Positions 24,301 to 32,600 of a stretch of DNA of 64,000 bases are shown here, one piece after another; position 1 is the first letter of the stretch; each line of letters opens with the position of its first letter. Under the pieces are notes generated by a model. The model made no database searches and was not told where the DNA came from. It worked only from the letters and a program-made list of their open reading frames with translations. The stretch is from assembly GCA_946902875.1 (NCBI GenBank), contig OX336348.1, positions 19,369,741 through 19,433,740 on the forward strand, written 5' to 3'. This stretch comes from Nematopogon swammerdamellus. Its lineage: Eukaryota > Arthropoda > Insecta > Lepidoptera > Adelidae. The translations under genes were made by a program, and so were the position numbers.

Positions 24301-24321
24301 AAAATATACACTCACCGGCAT
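163..24321 (-). CDS. KIF3A: KIF3A-type kinesin-II motor subunit, gene locus, 3' part off the left edge
   Basis: Seven exons join in phase into 316 codons, all motor domain. The product is an N-terminal microtubule motor ATPase. In animals KIF3A pairs with KIF3B and KAP3 as kinesin-II, which drives anterograde transport in cilia and neurons. Visible motifs are VRVVVRVRP at about residue 16, the P-loop GQTGTGKT at 102-109, [13 protein letters not shown] [15 protein letters not shown], switch I SSRSHA and switch [23 protein letters not shown] followed by [14 protein letters not shown] fits KIF3A better than KIF3B, which has PEKRGVIPNSFDHIF and YLEIYQEEIRDLL. The neck, stalk and tail are outside the window. 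All junctions are GT/AG and phase-compatible. Introns are loaded with repeats. Assignment to the KIF3A side is strong; orthology is inferred from memory of the family. Confidence 0.93.
395..1200. mobile_element. Foldback element split by a SINE-A insertion
   Basis: The left arm (395-600) has GTGCCCGCGGCTCCGCCCGC and TTATAAGCGGACAGACAG. The right arm repeats it in reverse (649-716 and 1055-1200). A SINE-A at 717-1047 interrupts the right arm, with AACCAC on both sides as the target duplication. A single arm also occurs at 27197-27420. Confidence 0.75.
717..1047 (+). mobile_element. SINE-A copy
   Basis: Head GTACCGTGTGGGGCCGGTAC, body GGTAGGGTTTAACCCGCCCG, end TTTCCAT(A)n. Same family at 20 or so places in this window. 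Not autonomous. Confidence 0.85.
1445..1740 (+). mobile_element. MITE-E copy with 7-bp target duplication
   Basis: Begins CACAGATTACTTAATAG and ends GTGAGGCCTG; flanked by ACGCAAC on both sides. No poly(A), no clear terminal inverted repeat beyond CA...TG. Confidence 0.75.
1748..2114. other. Intron stretch, nothing assigned
   Basis: AT-rich, no ORF or repeat unit that I can support. Confidence 0.5.
2115..2590 (+). mobile_element. SINE-A/5S copy
   Basis: SINE-A head, then a module at 2208-2312 running from GTCAGCCTCGGTAGCTCAG to TTGGAGGCTGAC with AAGCAACGCTGAGCGCGGTC and GGATGGGTGACCGC inside, as in the 5S rRNA internal promoter. Then SINE-A body and poly(A). Confidence 0.85.
2591..3351. other. 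AT-rich intron stretch before exon 6 donor side
   Basis: A-rich, with short tandem CAGCTGT at 2680-2700. GGCGGACTTATTACCTAAGG at 2818 recurs at 63206, and AGCCTAGGCTGCCTGTCTAA at 3258 recurs in reverse at 30036 and 36631, so it holds old interspersed repeats. No gene seen. Confidence 0.5.
3352..3536 (-). CDS. KIF3A: KIF3A exon 6 (switch I exon)
   Basis: 185 bp, acceptor GTTGCAG|GTTACG, donor CTGGCG|GTATGT. It encodes [30 protein letters not shown] and [10 protein letters not shown]. It contains switch I and the start of switch II. Its first 109 bp plus 27 bp of upstream intron are the unit repeated in tandem at 3537-7094. This is the only copy with the rest of the exon and a donor, so it is the functional one. 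Confidence 0.94.
3537..7094 (-). repeat. 136-bp tandem array built from KIF3A exon 6 acceptor and exon start
   Basis: Twenty-six further units follow exon 6 at exactly 136-bp spacing, so acceptor GTTGCAG|GTTACG recurs 27 times from 3536 to 7072. Each unit is 27 bp of intron end, with a CTTAAT branch-like motif about 22 nt before the AG, plus the first 109 bp of exon 6, ending just after SSRSHA. No unit but the leftmost has the rest of the exon or a donor. Copies differ by a few substitutions each (for example GCGTGCGAG versus GCGAGCGAG), so the array is young or homogenised. 136 is not a multiple of 3, so using an upstream acceptor would shift frame and reach a TAA. Confidence 0.97.
7095..8020. 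other. Intron stretch without a gene
   Basis: GC-rich patches at 7280-7530, no ORF with recognisable content. At 7646-7700 GTTGGTTAAAGG...GGTTCAATTCC looks like a worn tRNA-type A and B box, perhaps a SINE head. Confidence 0.4.
8020..8728. repeat. Direct repeat pair around a LINE tail
   Basis: TAGCCTCCTTAAAGGAAC followed by CGGGGACACCCTGTGTATG at 8062 recurs at 8675 with few changes. Between them lie a LINE tail (8127-8397) and a C/G-rich simple stretch (8400-8570). Confidence 0.6.
8127..8397 (+). mobile_element. Non-LTR retrotransposon tail, broken
   Basis: One frame near 8285-8390 reads [20 protein letters not shown] then PAYIFPPS, the same C-terminal block as [20 protein letters not shown] of the intact LINE at 51165-54113. 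Frames are disrupted. Confidence 0.65.
8767..8900 (-). CDS. KIF3A: KIF3A exon 5
   Basis: 134 bp, acceptor CTTCAG|GTTCC, donor CTTACAG|GTTCG. It encodes [20 protein letters not shown] and [17 protein letters not shown], the [14 protein letters not shown] signature of kinesin-II motors. It leaves in phase 1. Confidence 0.94.
8938..9170 (+). mobile_element. SINE-B copy without head
   Basis: AAGGTGGTAGGCTCAAATTG to CCATACCGGATTACATAAAA matches the SINE-B body of 38748, 47753 and 60081. Confidence 0.8.
9213..13490. repeat. 86-bp dimeric satellite, about 49 copies, in KIF3A intron 4
   Basis: The unit is a 42-bp half (GCAACAACGCAGCTACTCAA...) plus a related 44-bp half (CGCAAAAACGAAGCTGCTCA...), so the base monomer is about 43 bp. 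Edge units are degenerate, inner ones nearly identical. Marker variants recur at exact multiples of 86: CCCATTTGAC at 9881, 10827 and 11343; CCCAGTTGAC at 10053, 10999 and 11515. Confidence 0.95.
13537..13631 (-). pseudogene. Partial, decayed copy of KIF3A exon 4 with its donor
   Basis: It repeats the last 77 bp of exon 4, the GTAAGT donor and about 17 bp of intron (compare 14265-14358). The reading frame now has a TAG where the exon has the Ser codon of [10 protein letters not shown], and an Ile-flanking His codon is changed. It has no acceptor of its own in view and lies inside the end of the 86-bp satellite region. Confidence 0.9.
13975..14262 (-). mobile_element. Non-LTR retrotransposon tail
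   Basis: Minus-strand frame includes [20 protein letters not shown] and [10 protein letters not shown], the C-terminus of a CR1/jockey-like reverse transcriptase ORF, ending in poly(A) (poly-T at 13960). It lies between KIF3A exon 4 and its decayed copy. Similar tails: 33136-33330 and 62915-63150. Confidence 0.8.
14282..14487 (-). CDS. KIF3A: KIF3A exon 4 (P-loop exon)
   Basis: 206 bp, acceptor TTCCAG|ATGGAT, donor GAGAA|GTAAGT. It encodes [16 protein letters not shown], the Walker [16 protein letters not shown] and [15 protein letters not shown]. It leaves two bases of a Lys codon. A LINE tail lies 20 bp past its donor, and a partial decayed copy of this exon sits at 13537-13631. Confidence 0.96.
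14516..14660 (-). mobile_element. 3' fragment of the REL-type element
   Basis: Same 3' sequence as at 14965-15120 (GAACATATCCGGGCCCATCG, TTCACGTTTCGGCTCGC). It stops in the hammerhead-like region. Confidence 0.75.
14965..15725 (-). mobile_element. REL-type retroelement copy, C-terminal ORF
   Basis: The minus-strand ORF at 15142-15585 (147 codons) reads [40 protein letters not shown] and [11 protein letters not shown]-x13-E-L-T resembles a PD-(D/E)XK nuclease core. Upstream [17 protein letters not shown] remnants are seen at 15690-15720 in other frames. Similar ORFs occur at the C-terminus of invertebrate retroelements. Nuclease function is inferred. Two more copies lie at 28676-29475 and 55850-56410. 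Confidence 0.7.
15096..15152 (-). ncRNA. Hammerhead-like RNA fold in REL-type copy 1
   Basis: Minus strand: GTC then CTAGTC-AACGCA-GACTAG (stem I), CTGACGAG, stem II GGCTTGATGCGAGC, then AGAAAC where the other copies have CGAAAC. One core-side base is changed here, so this copy may be dead. Confidence 0.4.
16005..16330 (+). mobile_element. SINE-A copy
   Basis: Full head, body and poly(A), followed directly by a second copy. Confidence 0.85.
16331..16613 (+). mobile_element. SINE-A copy, 3' truncated
   Basis: Starts at the poly(A) of the preceding copy and breaks off in GGGCTGACATCACG. The next 150 bp to 16765 are unassigned. Confidence 0.8.
16768..17107 (-). mobile_element. SINE-A copy
   Basis: Reverse copy from poly-T to CACACGGTAC. 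Confidence 0.85.
17221..17360 (+). mobile_element. tRNA-like SINE head (third family)
   Basis: CCTCGGTAGCTCTAGCTCAG is A-box-like and GGGTTTCAAATGCC B-box-like; the following ATGCCGGCCTGACAGG matches the fragment at 1-75. Confidence 0.6.
17419..17703 (-). mobile_element. Non-LTR retrotransposon C-terminal fragment
   Basis: Minus [43 protein letters not shown] aligns with [15 protein letters not shown]...[15 protein letters not shown] of the LINE at 51165-54113. About 95 codons survive. Confidence 0.75.
17778..17900 (-). ncRNA. Long hairpin with a degenerate hammerhead-like centre
   Basis: Arms AATCAGCTTTACTCACGG and its complement pair over about 45 bp. Read on the minus strand, ATGTGG-AAGATG-GGCC...GGCC-CGAAAC-GTC-GAGCCACAT resembles the short-stem-III hammerheads of Penelope-like elements, but the C-T-G of CTGANGA is not kept. 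Confidence 0.35.
17980..18101 (-). CDS. KIF3A: KIF3A exon 3
   Basis: 122 bp, acceptor GACAG|GTAAC, donor TCGCAG|GTACG. It completes the split Gly and encodes [14 protein letters not shown] to [18 protein letters not shown] is the conserved F-D-x-V-F strand before the motor's P-loop region. Confidence 0.92.
18120..18472 (-). mobile_element. SINE-C copy
   Basis: SINE-A head (reverse, 18385-18472) joined to a different body with CACCTACTGCATGACTCGGT and CTGTCGCCCTTTAGCATGGC. Other copies: 48960-49302, 58840-59172, 60685-61334. Confidence 0.75.
18473..18930. other. Intron stretch, nothing assigned
   Basis: AT-rich; GGTAGCGTATAATATGTGTG and a CAAAAAAACAGACTATAGT/ACTATAGTCTGTTTTTTTG inverted pair at 18508-18525 and 18871-18889 suggest a 380-bp MITE. 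Confidence 0.45.
18930..19670. mobile_element. Foldback element with about 230-bp arms
   Basis: GTGCGAGTTTTACTCGCGCA at 19105 returns in reverse at 19647, and ATAGATGGCGCCAC-type sequence, GTATCCGCTAT and AAAAGATAG recur between arms. Single-arm relatives: 18930-19080, 41590-41750, 48515-48840. Confidence 0.7.
20264..20830. mobile_element. Foldback element with about 260-bp arms
   Basis: AGTACTTAGAGCGAAACAGT at 20494 pairs with ACTGTTTCGCTCTAAGTACT-like sequence at 20602; ACATAGAACCTTATCATAGT at 20430 pairs with 20664-20684. The spacer is about 60 bp. It ends 55 bp from KIF3A exon 2. Confidence 0.75.
20886..20982 (-). CDS. KIF3A: KIF3A exon 2
   Basis: 97 bp, acceptor GTCGCAG before 20982, donor GCCG|GTAGCT at 20885. 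It encodes [14 protein letters not shown] then [18 protein letters not shown], the first beta strand of the kinesin motor. It enters in phase 0 and leaves one base of a Gly codon. Confidence 0.93.
21401..21735 (+). mobile_element. SINE-A copy
   Basis: Complete head, body and poly(A). Confidence 0.85.
22094..22216. mobile_element. 123-bp MITE-I
   Basis: CTTGCACCAACAC and GTGTTGGTGCAAG are perfect 13-bp terminal inverted repeats. Confidence 0.7.
22258..23965. repeat. Inverted repeat pair around a hAT relic
   Basis: 22258-22535 and 23650-23965 are reverse copies (GAAATGCGTAGTTTCGGAG, CAACATTAGGTTAGCG/ACCTAATGTTGAGGCGG, CACCAAAACATT). A shorter relative is at 62615-62680 and another at 21785-21840. 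Between them is a GC/GT-rich stretch (22700-23100) and a transposase relic. Confidence 0.65.
23184..23339 (+). pseudogene. hAT transposase C-terminal relic
   Basis: The frame reads [40 protein letters not shown] then a stop. R-L-S-N-L...ALLS-V-E is the usual end of the hAT dimerisation domain. No other part of the transposase was found. Confidence 0.5.
24316..24321 (-). CDS. KIF3A: KIF3A exon 1, start codon exon (Met-Pro)
   Basis: The minus strand reads CAAAATGCCG then donor GTGAGT at 24315. CAAAATG is a good insect start context. The exon gives only Met-Pro and leaves in phase 0, as required by the acceptor of the exon at 20982. Vertebrate KIF3A also begins Met-Pro. The 5' UTR must lie upstream, between 24322 and the facing gene. 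Confidence 0.8.
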
Positions 24322-24939
24322 TTTGGAAATGTGGAACGCCCTTCTGAATATTTCACTAAATATACGAGGCACAACTCTGGTGTAAATGTAAAATGAATTC
24401 GTAAGAATGAGAACAAAAGCGGAACGTCAAAAATCAATACACTGAAAATTGTGCGCCAGATGTTTGTTTTGCCGTCACCTTGACAGCTGTATCGCACCAT
24501 ATTTTCTAGCTGACTAACCGTAGTTAATAGACAATAATTAAATCGCTAGACTTAGTCCAAGTTTTTATCTTTAAGTTTTTGCTAAAGACACTAATACAGC
24601 GCCGTATATCACCTATCGTTCTGTGTTATTGTTAAATGGCTTATCGATTTTAATGTTCTACATAGAACTATATCACACATAGATTACTTTGAGTCGGAGG
24701 GCATTTAAACTCACGTACACTAAATAACAGTACTATTTTTGGATCAGCTGGCAATGAAACGTCAAGTGACACTACATTTCATCACTTGTCAAACAAAATG
24801 TCGGAAGAATGTAAAGAATTTGTTTAGATATTGTTTATTTACTTTTTATTGAACTATAGTTGTTACTCAGAAAAAAAGTGATTTCCACGCACTCCTGACG
24901 TCGGAAGCAATCATGTTTTCGTGCAACACGAGCTGAAAG
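24322..24939. promoter_or_regulatory. Putative bidirectional promoter between KIF3A and CCDC186
   Basis: The two start codons face away from each other across 618 bp with no other coding signal. The stretch is AT-rich and I saw no TATA or initiator that I would trust. It must hold both 5' UTRs. The promoter call is inferred from the layout alone. Confidence 0.5.
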
Positions 24940-26610
24940 ATGTCCGGAAACAGCGAACAACCCTCCCATACTGTGGGAATGGATGTTTTCCAAAAAGCAT
25001 TCGAAATTCAAACTGATGAATCTTCTGACGCTCCCTGCGATCCTGGTATTTCGGTGCTGACCGATGATGCTAAAGAACGTTTTGAAAATGATGAACATAA
25101 TAATAAATTGAAAACAATAAAATGTGTGTCACATACATCAGATGACGGTAACATATCTGATAAGGATCCCGGAGATGACACATCCGTAACTAACAATGAT
25201 AATGATATTGAGATTTATATGAACAGAATATCGGAAAAAGGACCAGAAAAACACGACCTGTCATTAAAAAATGCAGATGGAAACATTATTTCCACAAAAT
25301 ACAATGAAACTTCGACAAAAAATGACATCGAGTATTCACCGACAACAATTAGCGAAACCACCGCAGACAACTCGTGCTGCAGTGAAATAACAAATAACCA
25401 CAATGAGATTATTGACTTTAGTATCACAACAGATTCAGATCAGCTCACCCTTTCTAATCATAAAACAATTTTTAATGACGATCATTCTGTAACTACGAAT
25501 GTGACAGTAATGGATAAAACAGACGATAATAAGACACTTGATAGTGAGAATACACATTCAGTGTATCTTGAATTAGAAACAAATAAACATTTTGTTAAAA
25601 ACCCCTTAGAATGTTCTGAGGAACCAAATATGAATACGACAAAAGCACTAGAAACGAAAGAAAAACCACTTGATCATTTAGAACTTAAAAGAGAGATTGA
25701 AGATTTAAATCTAAAGCAGTACACACATGATCTAGAAGACAGCCCTAAAACTGTTGCAATTTTAAATTCAAACATTTTAAAATCACAATTTCACATGCCA
25801 TCCCGAAACATCGGACGATCTACAATAAGCTTGAACGATAATGAAATAACTGCTGAAAATTGTCACTCGACAATCAATAGATCACCACTCAGTAAGAGTG
25901 CAGAAAATATGTTAAGTTTACCAGAAACTGGTATTACTAGCAACACTAAAGGTGGTCTAAATGCTTCAGATAGCATTGAAAATATTAACACCAAAAAGAT
26001 CTTAGCGGATTTCGACGCTCAAAAATGCAAAGTTGCGTTGCCGCATAATATTCCCGCAAGCAGCAACGAACTAACATTGCAAGAGCAGAAATTTCCAAGA
26101 TCCCACAAGGACATAATCACACAAGACTTTGGAAGTATCGTGAAAAATGTACACGGTATTTTCTCAACTGTAAGTGGGAGTTTAAAACATGCTTACAACA
26201 TATCGCAACGAATGCCGGCGCAACAAATCAACATCAACAAACTACTGACAACTGGTTCGTTGAAAAACACAGCTAATGGCAAAATCATGAACAATATTTT
26301 TGATAGCGATCAAGTTGAAGAGGATTCTAGTAAACTACATGCGGCAACACAGGAACATTCCAGCATTCCAAATTCGAATTCTTCTAGTCCGAAAAAAGAG
26401 GACCATAAATTGGAGGAGATTCTAAATTCAAATGTAGACGTGAACAAAGATTTCTCCATCACTGAAGAGGACGCAATTGAGAGTTTGGAAAGAGCTTTGT
26501 CGGCGGAACGTATGGAAATCGCGACTCTGAGGGAAAAAATGAGACAGCAAGCTGAAGAACTGGCTGAGAAGGAAAGAGAAAAGAAAGATATAGTGGCTAA
26601 AATGGAGATG
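24940..26610 (+). CDS. CCDC186: CCDC186 exon 1, start codon and long N-terminal region
   Basis: 1671 bp, 557 codons from [15 protein letters not shown] to DIVAKMEM, then donor ATG|GTAAGA. The frame runs on to 26822, but the donor and the coiled-coil match of the next exon mark 26610 as the end. The first 480 or so residues are low-complexity polar; the last 50 ([20 protein letters not shown] and on) begin the coiled coil. This exon is AT-rich in codon use, unlike all later exons. Confidence 0.88.
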
Positions 26611-29600
26611 GTAAGAACATTTCTTTTTAAATTAGACATTGCTCAGGTTTTTGGAAACCTTGGACTTGGAATCAAGATAGGTATTAGAATTATTCTCATT
26701 GGCTGCCATCGACAGAATGTTGCCACAGTTCCTCCAAAAAAATTATGCATAGATAATGGGTTACTGCGTACTGGCGTACTGGAGACCATGGAAGCCGCTG
26801 CAGATGGAGATTTTTTTTTGTAAGTAATTTATTACTTTAGGTTTATTTTTTTATTATTACTTAATTGTTTCCATTCACATTTTATGTCAAATAAGATTTG
26901 GTTACCGTAAAATAAAAATTAGTTTTTCTACAACTTTAGATTTTGAGAGATTTTCACTTTCTTCAACAGAATTGCCAGTTTTTTTTTTATTACTAAAAAA
27001 GTACTAAATTGTTCCGTCCCTCAAACATACTTAATCACTTTTTGAAGAAAATGTTGATTCTATAATTCCATCCATACTACCTACGCTTGGTACATGTCAA
27101 AAATTCCTCCAGTTCTGATTCAATGCGAAGAAGAACTGAAAAACAAACTTCGAATTACCTCTATTAAATCATTTATTTTTACTAATTTATAAAAGACAAG
27201 CCGTGCCCGCGGCTCCGCCCGCTCTCATATTTCACTTCACTGCTAACCTCATAAGCCGTTTAGCGTGATAGTAAGTAGCCTATAGTTGATGGGAAGAATC
27301 AAGCTATCCGTAGAATTTTGCTTTATTAAAATCGGTTCAGTGGTTCTCGAGTTATAAGCGGACAGACAGACACTCAGACAGACAGAAAGCAGACGTTGGA
27401 TTTTATTATAGGTAAGGATTATTCACAATTTATAAATTAAAATTATTAAAATAAACTATAACTACCTATCAAATAACATTACCTCTTAAATGTATCACAG
27501 TGTATGTATTATCGGCGCGCGAGCACATGCGCTGCGCGGCCAGAAGTAAACGGGGGAAGGGCGCTTCCCACCCACATCCTGCCGCGCGGGGGTAAGCGCG
27601 GGTGTCGGCCGCATTCCTTACGCGGCGCATATGCTCGCGCGCGTACAATAGTTATATTCTCTCTCGGTCTCACCAGTTGCGCAAACGTCTCGACTCCTCC
27701 GAGCGCGAGAAGGACAGCGCCGTCATGCGATACGCGGTATCCGAGCGCGCCGTGATCGGAGCGCGAGACGCGGCCGAAGTCGCGAAGCGCGCCGAGCGAG
27801 CGGCGCGCTCCGAGACAGAACTACTGGCCGGCAAGCTGAAGTCTGCACATGCGGAGAAGCAGCGCATCTGTCAGATCTACGACGATAAGGTTTACAACAT
27901 ACACGTTCACTCATTCATTCATTCTTTTTTTTTTATGGAAACTGACACGGTTGGCTACATCACCTACAACATCCGTGAAGTCAGCCCATGACACCGGGTG
28001 AACTTGGTGCCACGTCAGTGCTCCCCTTCGGTCGTGCCGGCTACACTGAACTGGACGAAAAACAAACTATTTACATAGCCGTTTCGACCGACCTTTCATT
28101 CAGTGCGGTGATCCAACCCGGGCGGGTTAAACCCTACCACCTAGTAATAAAAGAAGGGAGTCATATCTCTTAGTCGCCTTTTACGACATACACGGGGAGA
28201 GATGCAGTGGGGCTATTCTTTTAAAGTACCGGCCCCACACGGTACCTAATTCAACACCGGTAACTAATTCATGTTTTTGTGTGGTCATTCATTAAAACGA
28301 AAATATCCCACGCATAGAACCAACCCCAGGAAGCATTTTCTGACGCACTGGGTCGTAAGGGCCTGGAACAAATTATCTGAATACACCGTCAGCCCCCCTC
28401 AATTAATTCTTTAAAAAACCAATTAAGTATACAAAAAAACAAACAAAAATACCTACCTACTTACAAACAATACAAGTGCACTCATAAATTAAAAAACAGA
28501 ATACTCACACCAGCTGTCAGCGGTCAGTGTTTAAAATAAATTATTTATTTGTTTTAAACACTGACTGCTGACAGCTGGTGCATGCATTCTCTGTTTTTTA
28601 ACCTGTATACCTTTCCCTGTCATACAACCGAATGTCCATGGGAGTCGGTCCGGTGTCTTGCTTCCAGTAATAAGGAAGGTGTGGAACTAAGCTTGCGATG
28701 GCTTCACCGAACATATCCGGGCCCATCGGCAGTAGAGGAGGGTGTTAATCGAGGTCGGGACTAGCGAGTGGCCACTCTAAATTTCCCGCGCATGCTTCAC
28801 GTTTCGGCTCGTATCAAGCCCTCGTCAGCTAGTCTCCGTTGACTAGGACGCGGGGAAACCACCAGTCCCGCTCTCGACCTCCCTCTCTCTACCTATCCAT
28901 ATTCTGTAGGATGCTTCCAGTGACGTTTTCGAAGCTCTCTCCATGTATGAGCTCATGTCGATCTTGGCAGCCCTAGATTCTTGAAGAGACTGTAGAGCGA
29001 CTTCGCTGGTAGTCCTCTTGCTCCAACTTCCACAGCGAAGAGATAAGTCTTGAATTCTCACAATCCGGTCTACTAAGTTGCAGTACTTGTTAAGTTTGAT
29101 GTTGTGGTCCTTCGGTAAGTTACTTTCCCATGGAACTGTAAGTTCAACAAGTACTACATGCTTTGTCGCTTTTGAGAATATGAGTATATTCGGTCTTAAT
29201 GCTGTAGTACAGATTTCCGAATGCATTTGGTAATGCTTCTCATGTGTGTCCATCAAAAATTCCCAATCCTTTGCTGCTTCCAAAATTTAAGAAGGTTTAG
29301 TCCTATCTTTGGGCAGCTTATTGGCTCCAGGTTTCACAAAGTTGACCTTCTGGAAGCCGCTACTGGTTTGCCCTTTCCTGGTCCGTGCAATTGACAGGTT
29401 GATGATGGCCTCTGTGATGATTTGGAGGACTTTATCATGACGGTAGGAATACTGGCCTCGCTCAAGTAGTATTTTGCATCGTCCCTAATCGATCGAATTG
29501 TGAGAGAAAAAAAGTCGAAAAGTGAAAAAAAAATTGGTTGATTTGCAGTGTCACGAGCTGGCTTCATCGGAACGCGAGACCGCGCGGCTGCGGGAGGAGC

Positions 29601-32600
29601 TGAAGGAGTGCGACAACAAGCTGAAGTGGTCGCAGAGCAAACTGCGTACGGAGATCGACGCCTACAGGGTGCGTGCGTGCGTACTTACGTAGTTTCCTTA
29701 AGAAAATGCTGGAACGCGTCCACCTCCCGTACTAAAGCTGCGTCCAGATACGTTCTTTTGCCCGTACTGTACCTCCGTACCATATCTCTGTACGATATCT
29801 CCCTACAGTTACTCCATACAGTATCTCCGTACACACAGTATATCCGTACAGTGTCTCCGTACAGTATCTCCGTACAGTATCTCTGTACAGTATCTCCATA
29901 CAGTGCCTCCGTTCCGTGCCCGTACCCATACCAAAAAAATAAATAAAAAACGAACAAAAATACTTAAAAATAATACAAGTGCGCTCATAAATTCAAAATA
30001 CACGCATCAGTGTTTAAAATTTATCTATTTATTTTAGACAGGCAGCCTAGGCTGATACGTCTAAATCCAGTTAAAATTTGTTATTTTGTCATTATCTTGC
30101 ATTTTTTTTTTTTTGGTGGCCTCGAAAATAATATTTTTTTTTTGTGCTAGCACTATCTGCAATTCAACCCATCCGACGACTACGCAAAACCGTGCATTCG
30201 CCCTAATAAACGTATGGTAGCGGGCTTACTTATTTTCTTCTATGTACAACGTGTCCCAAAACTCAATGTCAAGCGGTAACCAGGGAGTAGGCCAGTTTAT
30301 GACTACCCAGGGAAAAATAAGAAAAAAAATTCGGAATTATTTGTTTTTTATGATTGATTTTTTGAAAAACGTTGAAAATTTCTCGTACAACATTTTTAGG
30401 TACAACGACTACAAATTGGCAAATATAATTGTTAAAAAAAATTTATTGGTATCCTAAATAACTCTGCTTATTGATCAGTATCCCAAATAAAACCAGAATG
30501 CCAGTTTTACCAAAAAAAATATTCAGTTCAATTTTTTTTCTAAAAAAATAAATGACTCAGATTTTTTTTTCTAATTTTTTCCTTCCTAGTCATAAACTGA
30601 CCTACTCCCTGGTTCCCGCTTGACGTTGAGTTTTGGGACACACTGTATATACGAATTTGACATGGGCAGGAGGCGGCGGCGAGCGTGGAGCGGCTGAGCG
30701 GTCAGCTGAGTGAGCTGGAGGCTGCGCGCGACGCGGCCGCCGCGCACACCGCCGACTCGGCCCGGCTGCGACAACTCGGTCCGTAACATCAATCATCATA
30801 ATATACTTAATTATAGGGATGCAAAGATTATTGATTTCGCGATTACGATGCGATTAAGATTATTCGAATTGATAATCGCGATTACAATTACGATTACGAT
30901 TATCTCCGAAAACTGTATGCTTTATGTACCAGTTTATAGGTACATCTGTTCCATGGCGTTGTATTGTACATTGTACAGGCATAGGTAAATAGAAAAGTTA
31001 TTTTTTTTTTTTTTATGGAACCTGTCACGGTTGTCTACATCACCTACAACATCCGTGATGTCAGCCCATAACACAGGGTGAACTAGGTGCCATGTCAGTT
31101 TCTTCCCTTCATTTCATGTCGGCTACACTAAACTGGACGGAAAACACGAACTATTTACATAGCCGTTTCGACCGACGTTTCGTTCAGTACGGTGGTACCA
31201 ACCCGGCCGGGATAAACCCTACCACCTAGTAAGGTAAGAAGGGAAGGGACCTACAGTTTAACGTGGAATCCGAACCACGGTCAGCCTCCAACGGCCGAGC
31301 GGTCACCCATCCAATCACTGACCGCGCTCAGCGTTGCTTAATAACAGTTGACTAACCAACCGCGCCACTGAGCTACCGAGGCTGACGAATTTTCTTATCC
31401 CTTAGTCGACTTTTACGACATGCGACGGGGAGAGATGCAGTGGGGCTATTTTTTTTAAGTACCGACCCCACACGGTACAATATTTAACTAATAACGTTAA
31501 ATATTTCATTTTTAAAATAACGTTCAATATTTCAAATAAAACCAACGATAACAATGGTATTGTTTTTTTAAATGTAATCAAACCAAAGTTCTTAACCTTA
31601 ACATTACATTTTACCTAATAGTTAAAGTTAACAACAGGAAATATTCTTGTTTAAGAAACAGAGCATTTGCAAATTGTATTGTATTGTATTGTTGTATTGT
31701 TTGTTGATCATTCATACGGCAGTTAGACTGCTCTCGAACTTGTCACAATTTGTTCTATCCGGTTCGATTACACCCACGAAGAAGAACCGACAAGAAACTT
31801 CGCAGGGTATTTTTTTAAACATATTTTTACAAGAATTTAGTGACTAGCCACATAATAACACCGCCCATAGTCTATCTAAAACACAGCTTGAGAGCAAGAT
31901 TAACAATTTTGCTGAGAGTTCTGACTACAAAGACTTATTAATTAAGTGAATCAGGTGTAAAGAGCCTTTGTCAAATTTTAATACGTAATTTGTATCAACA
32001 TAACTACAATGTAGTATAATTGTATTGTCAAAAATAAAAAATAAAAATATATGACTCAAATGCTCCTGTGTTTTTACCAGTATGGTAAAAATTATCATAT
32101 TCCTGCCAAAAACATCGTACATAATTTTATTTGATACAAAATTCCGTTTTATTATAGAAAAGAAAGGACTTTACCTAAAACTTAGCCTAAAATTCGTATG
32201 GTGTGCCGTCGTCGCGGCGAATAGACGATTTTTAGACAGTACAATGCACTCATCGTTAATCGCTAAATAATCGTATTAATAATCGACAATTTCGATTAAT
32301 CGTAAAATGGCTGATAATCGACAATTTCGATTAATCGTAAAATGGCTGATAATCGACAATTTCGATTAATCGTAAAATGGCTGATAATCGACAATTTCGA
32401 TTAATCGTAGAATGGCTGATAATCGACAATTTCGATTAATCGTAAAATGGCTGATAATCGACAATTTCGATTAATCGTAAAATGGCTGATAATCGACAAT
32501 TTCGATTAATCGTAAAATGGCTGATAATCGACAATTTCGATTAATCGTAAAATGGCTGATAATCGACAATTTCGATTAATCGTAAAATGGCTGATAATCG

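Noticed and set aside
26611..26822. Extension of CCDC186 exon 1 to the stop at 26823
   Set aside because: GTAAGA donor at 26611 and loss of coiled-coil character after it; could still be an alternative short isoform.
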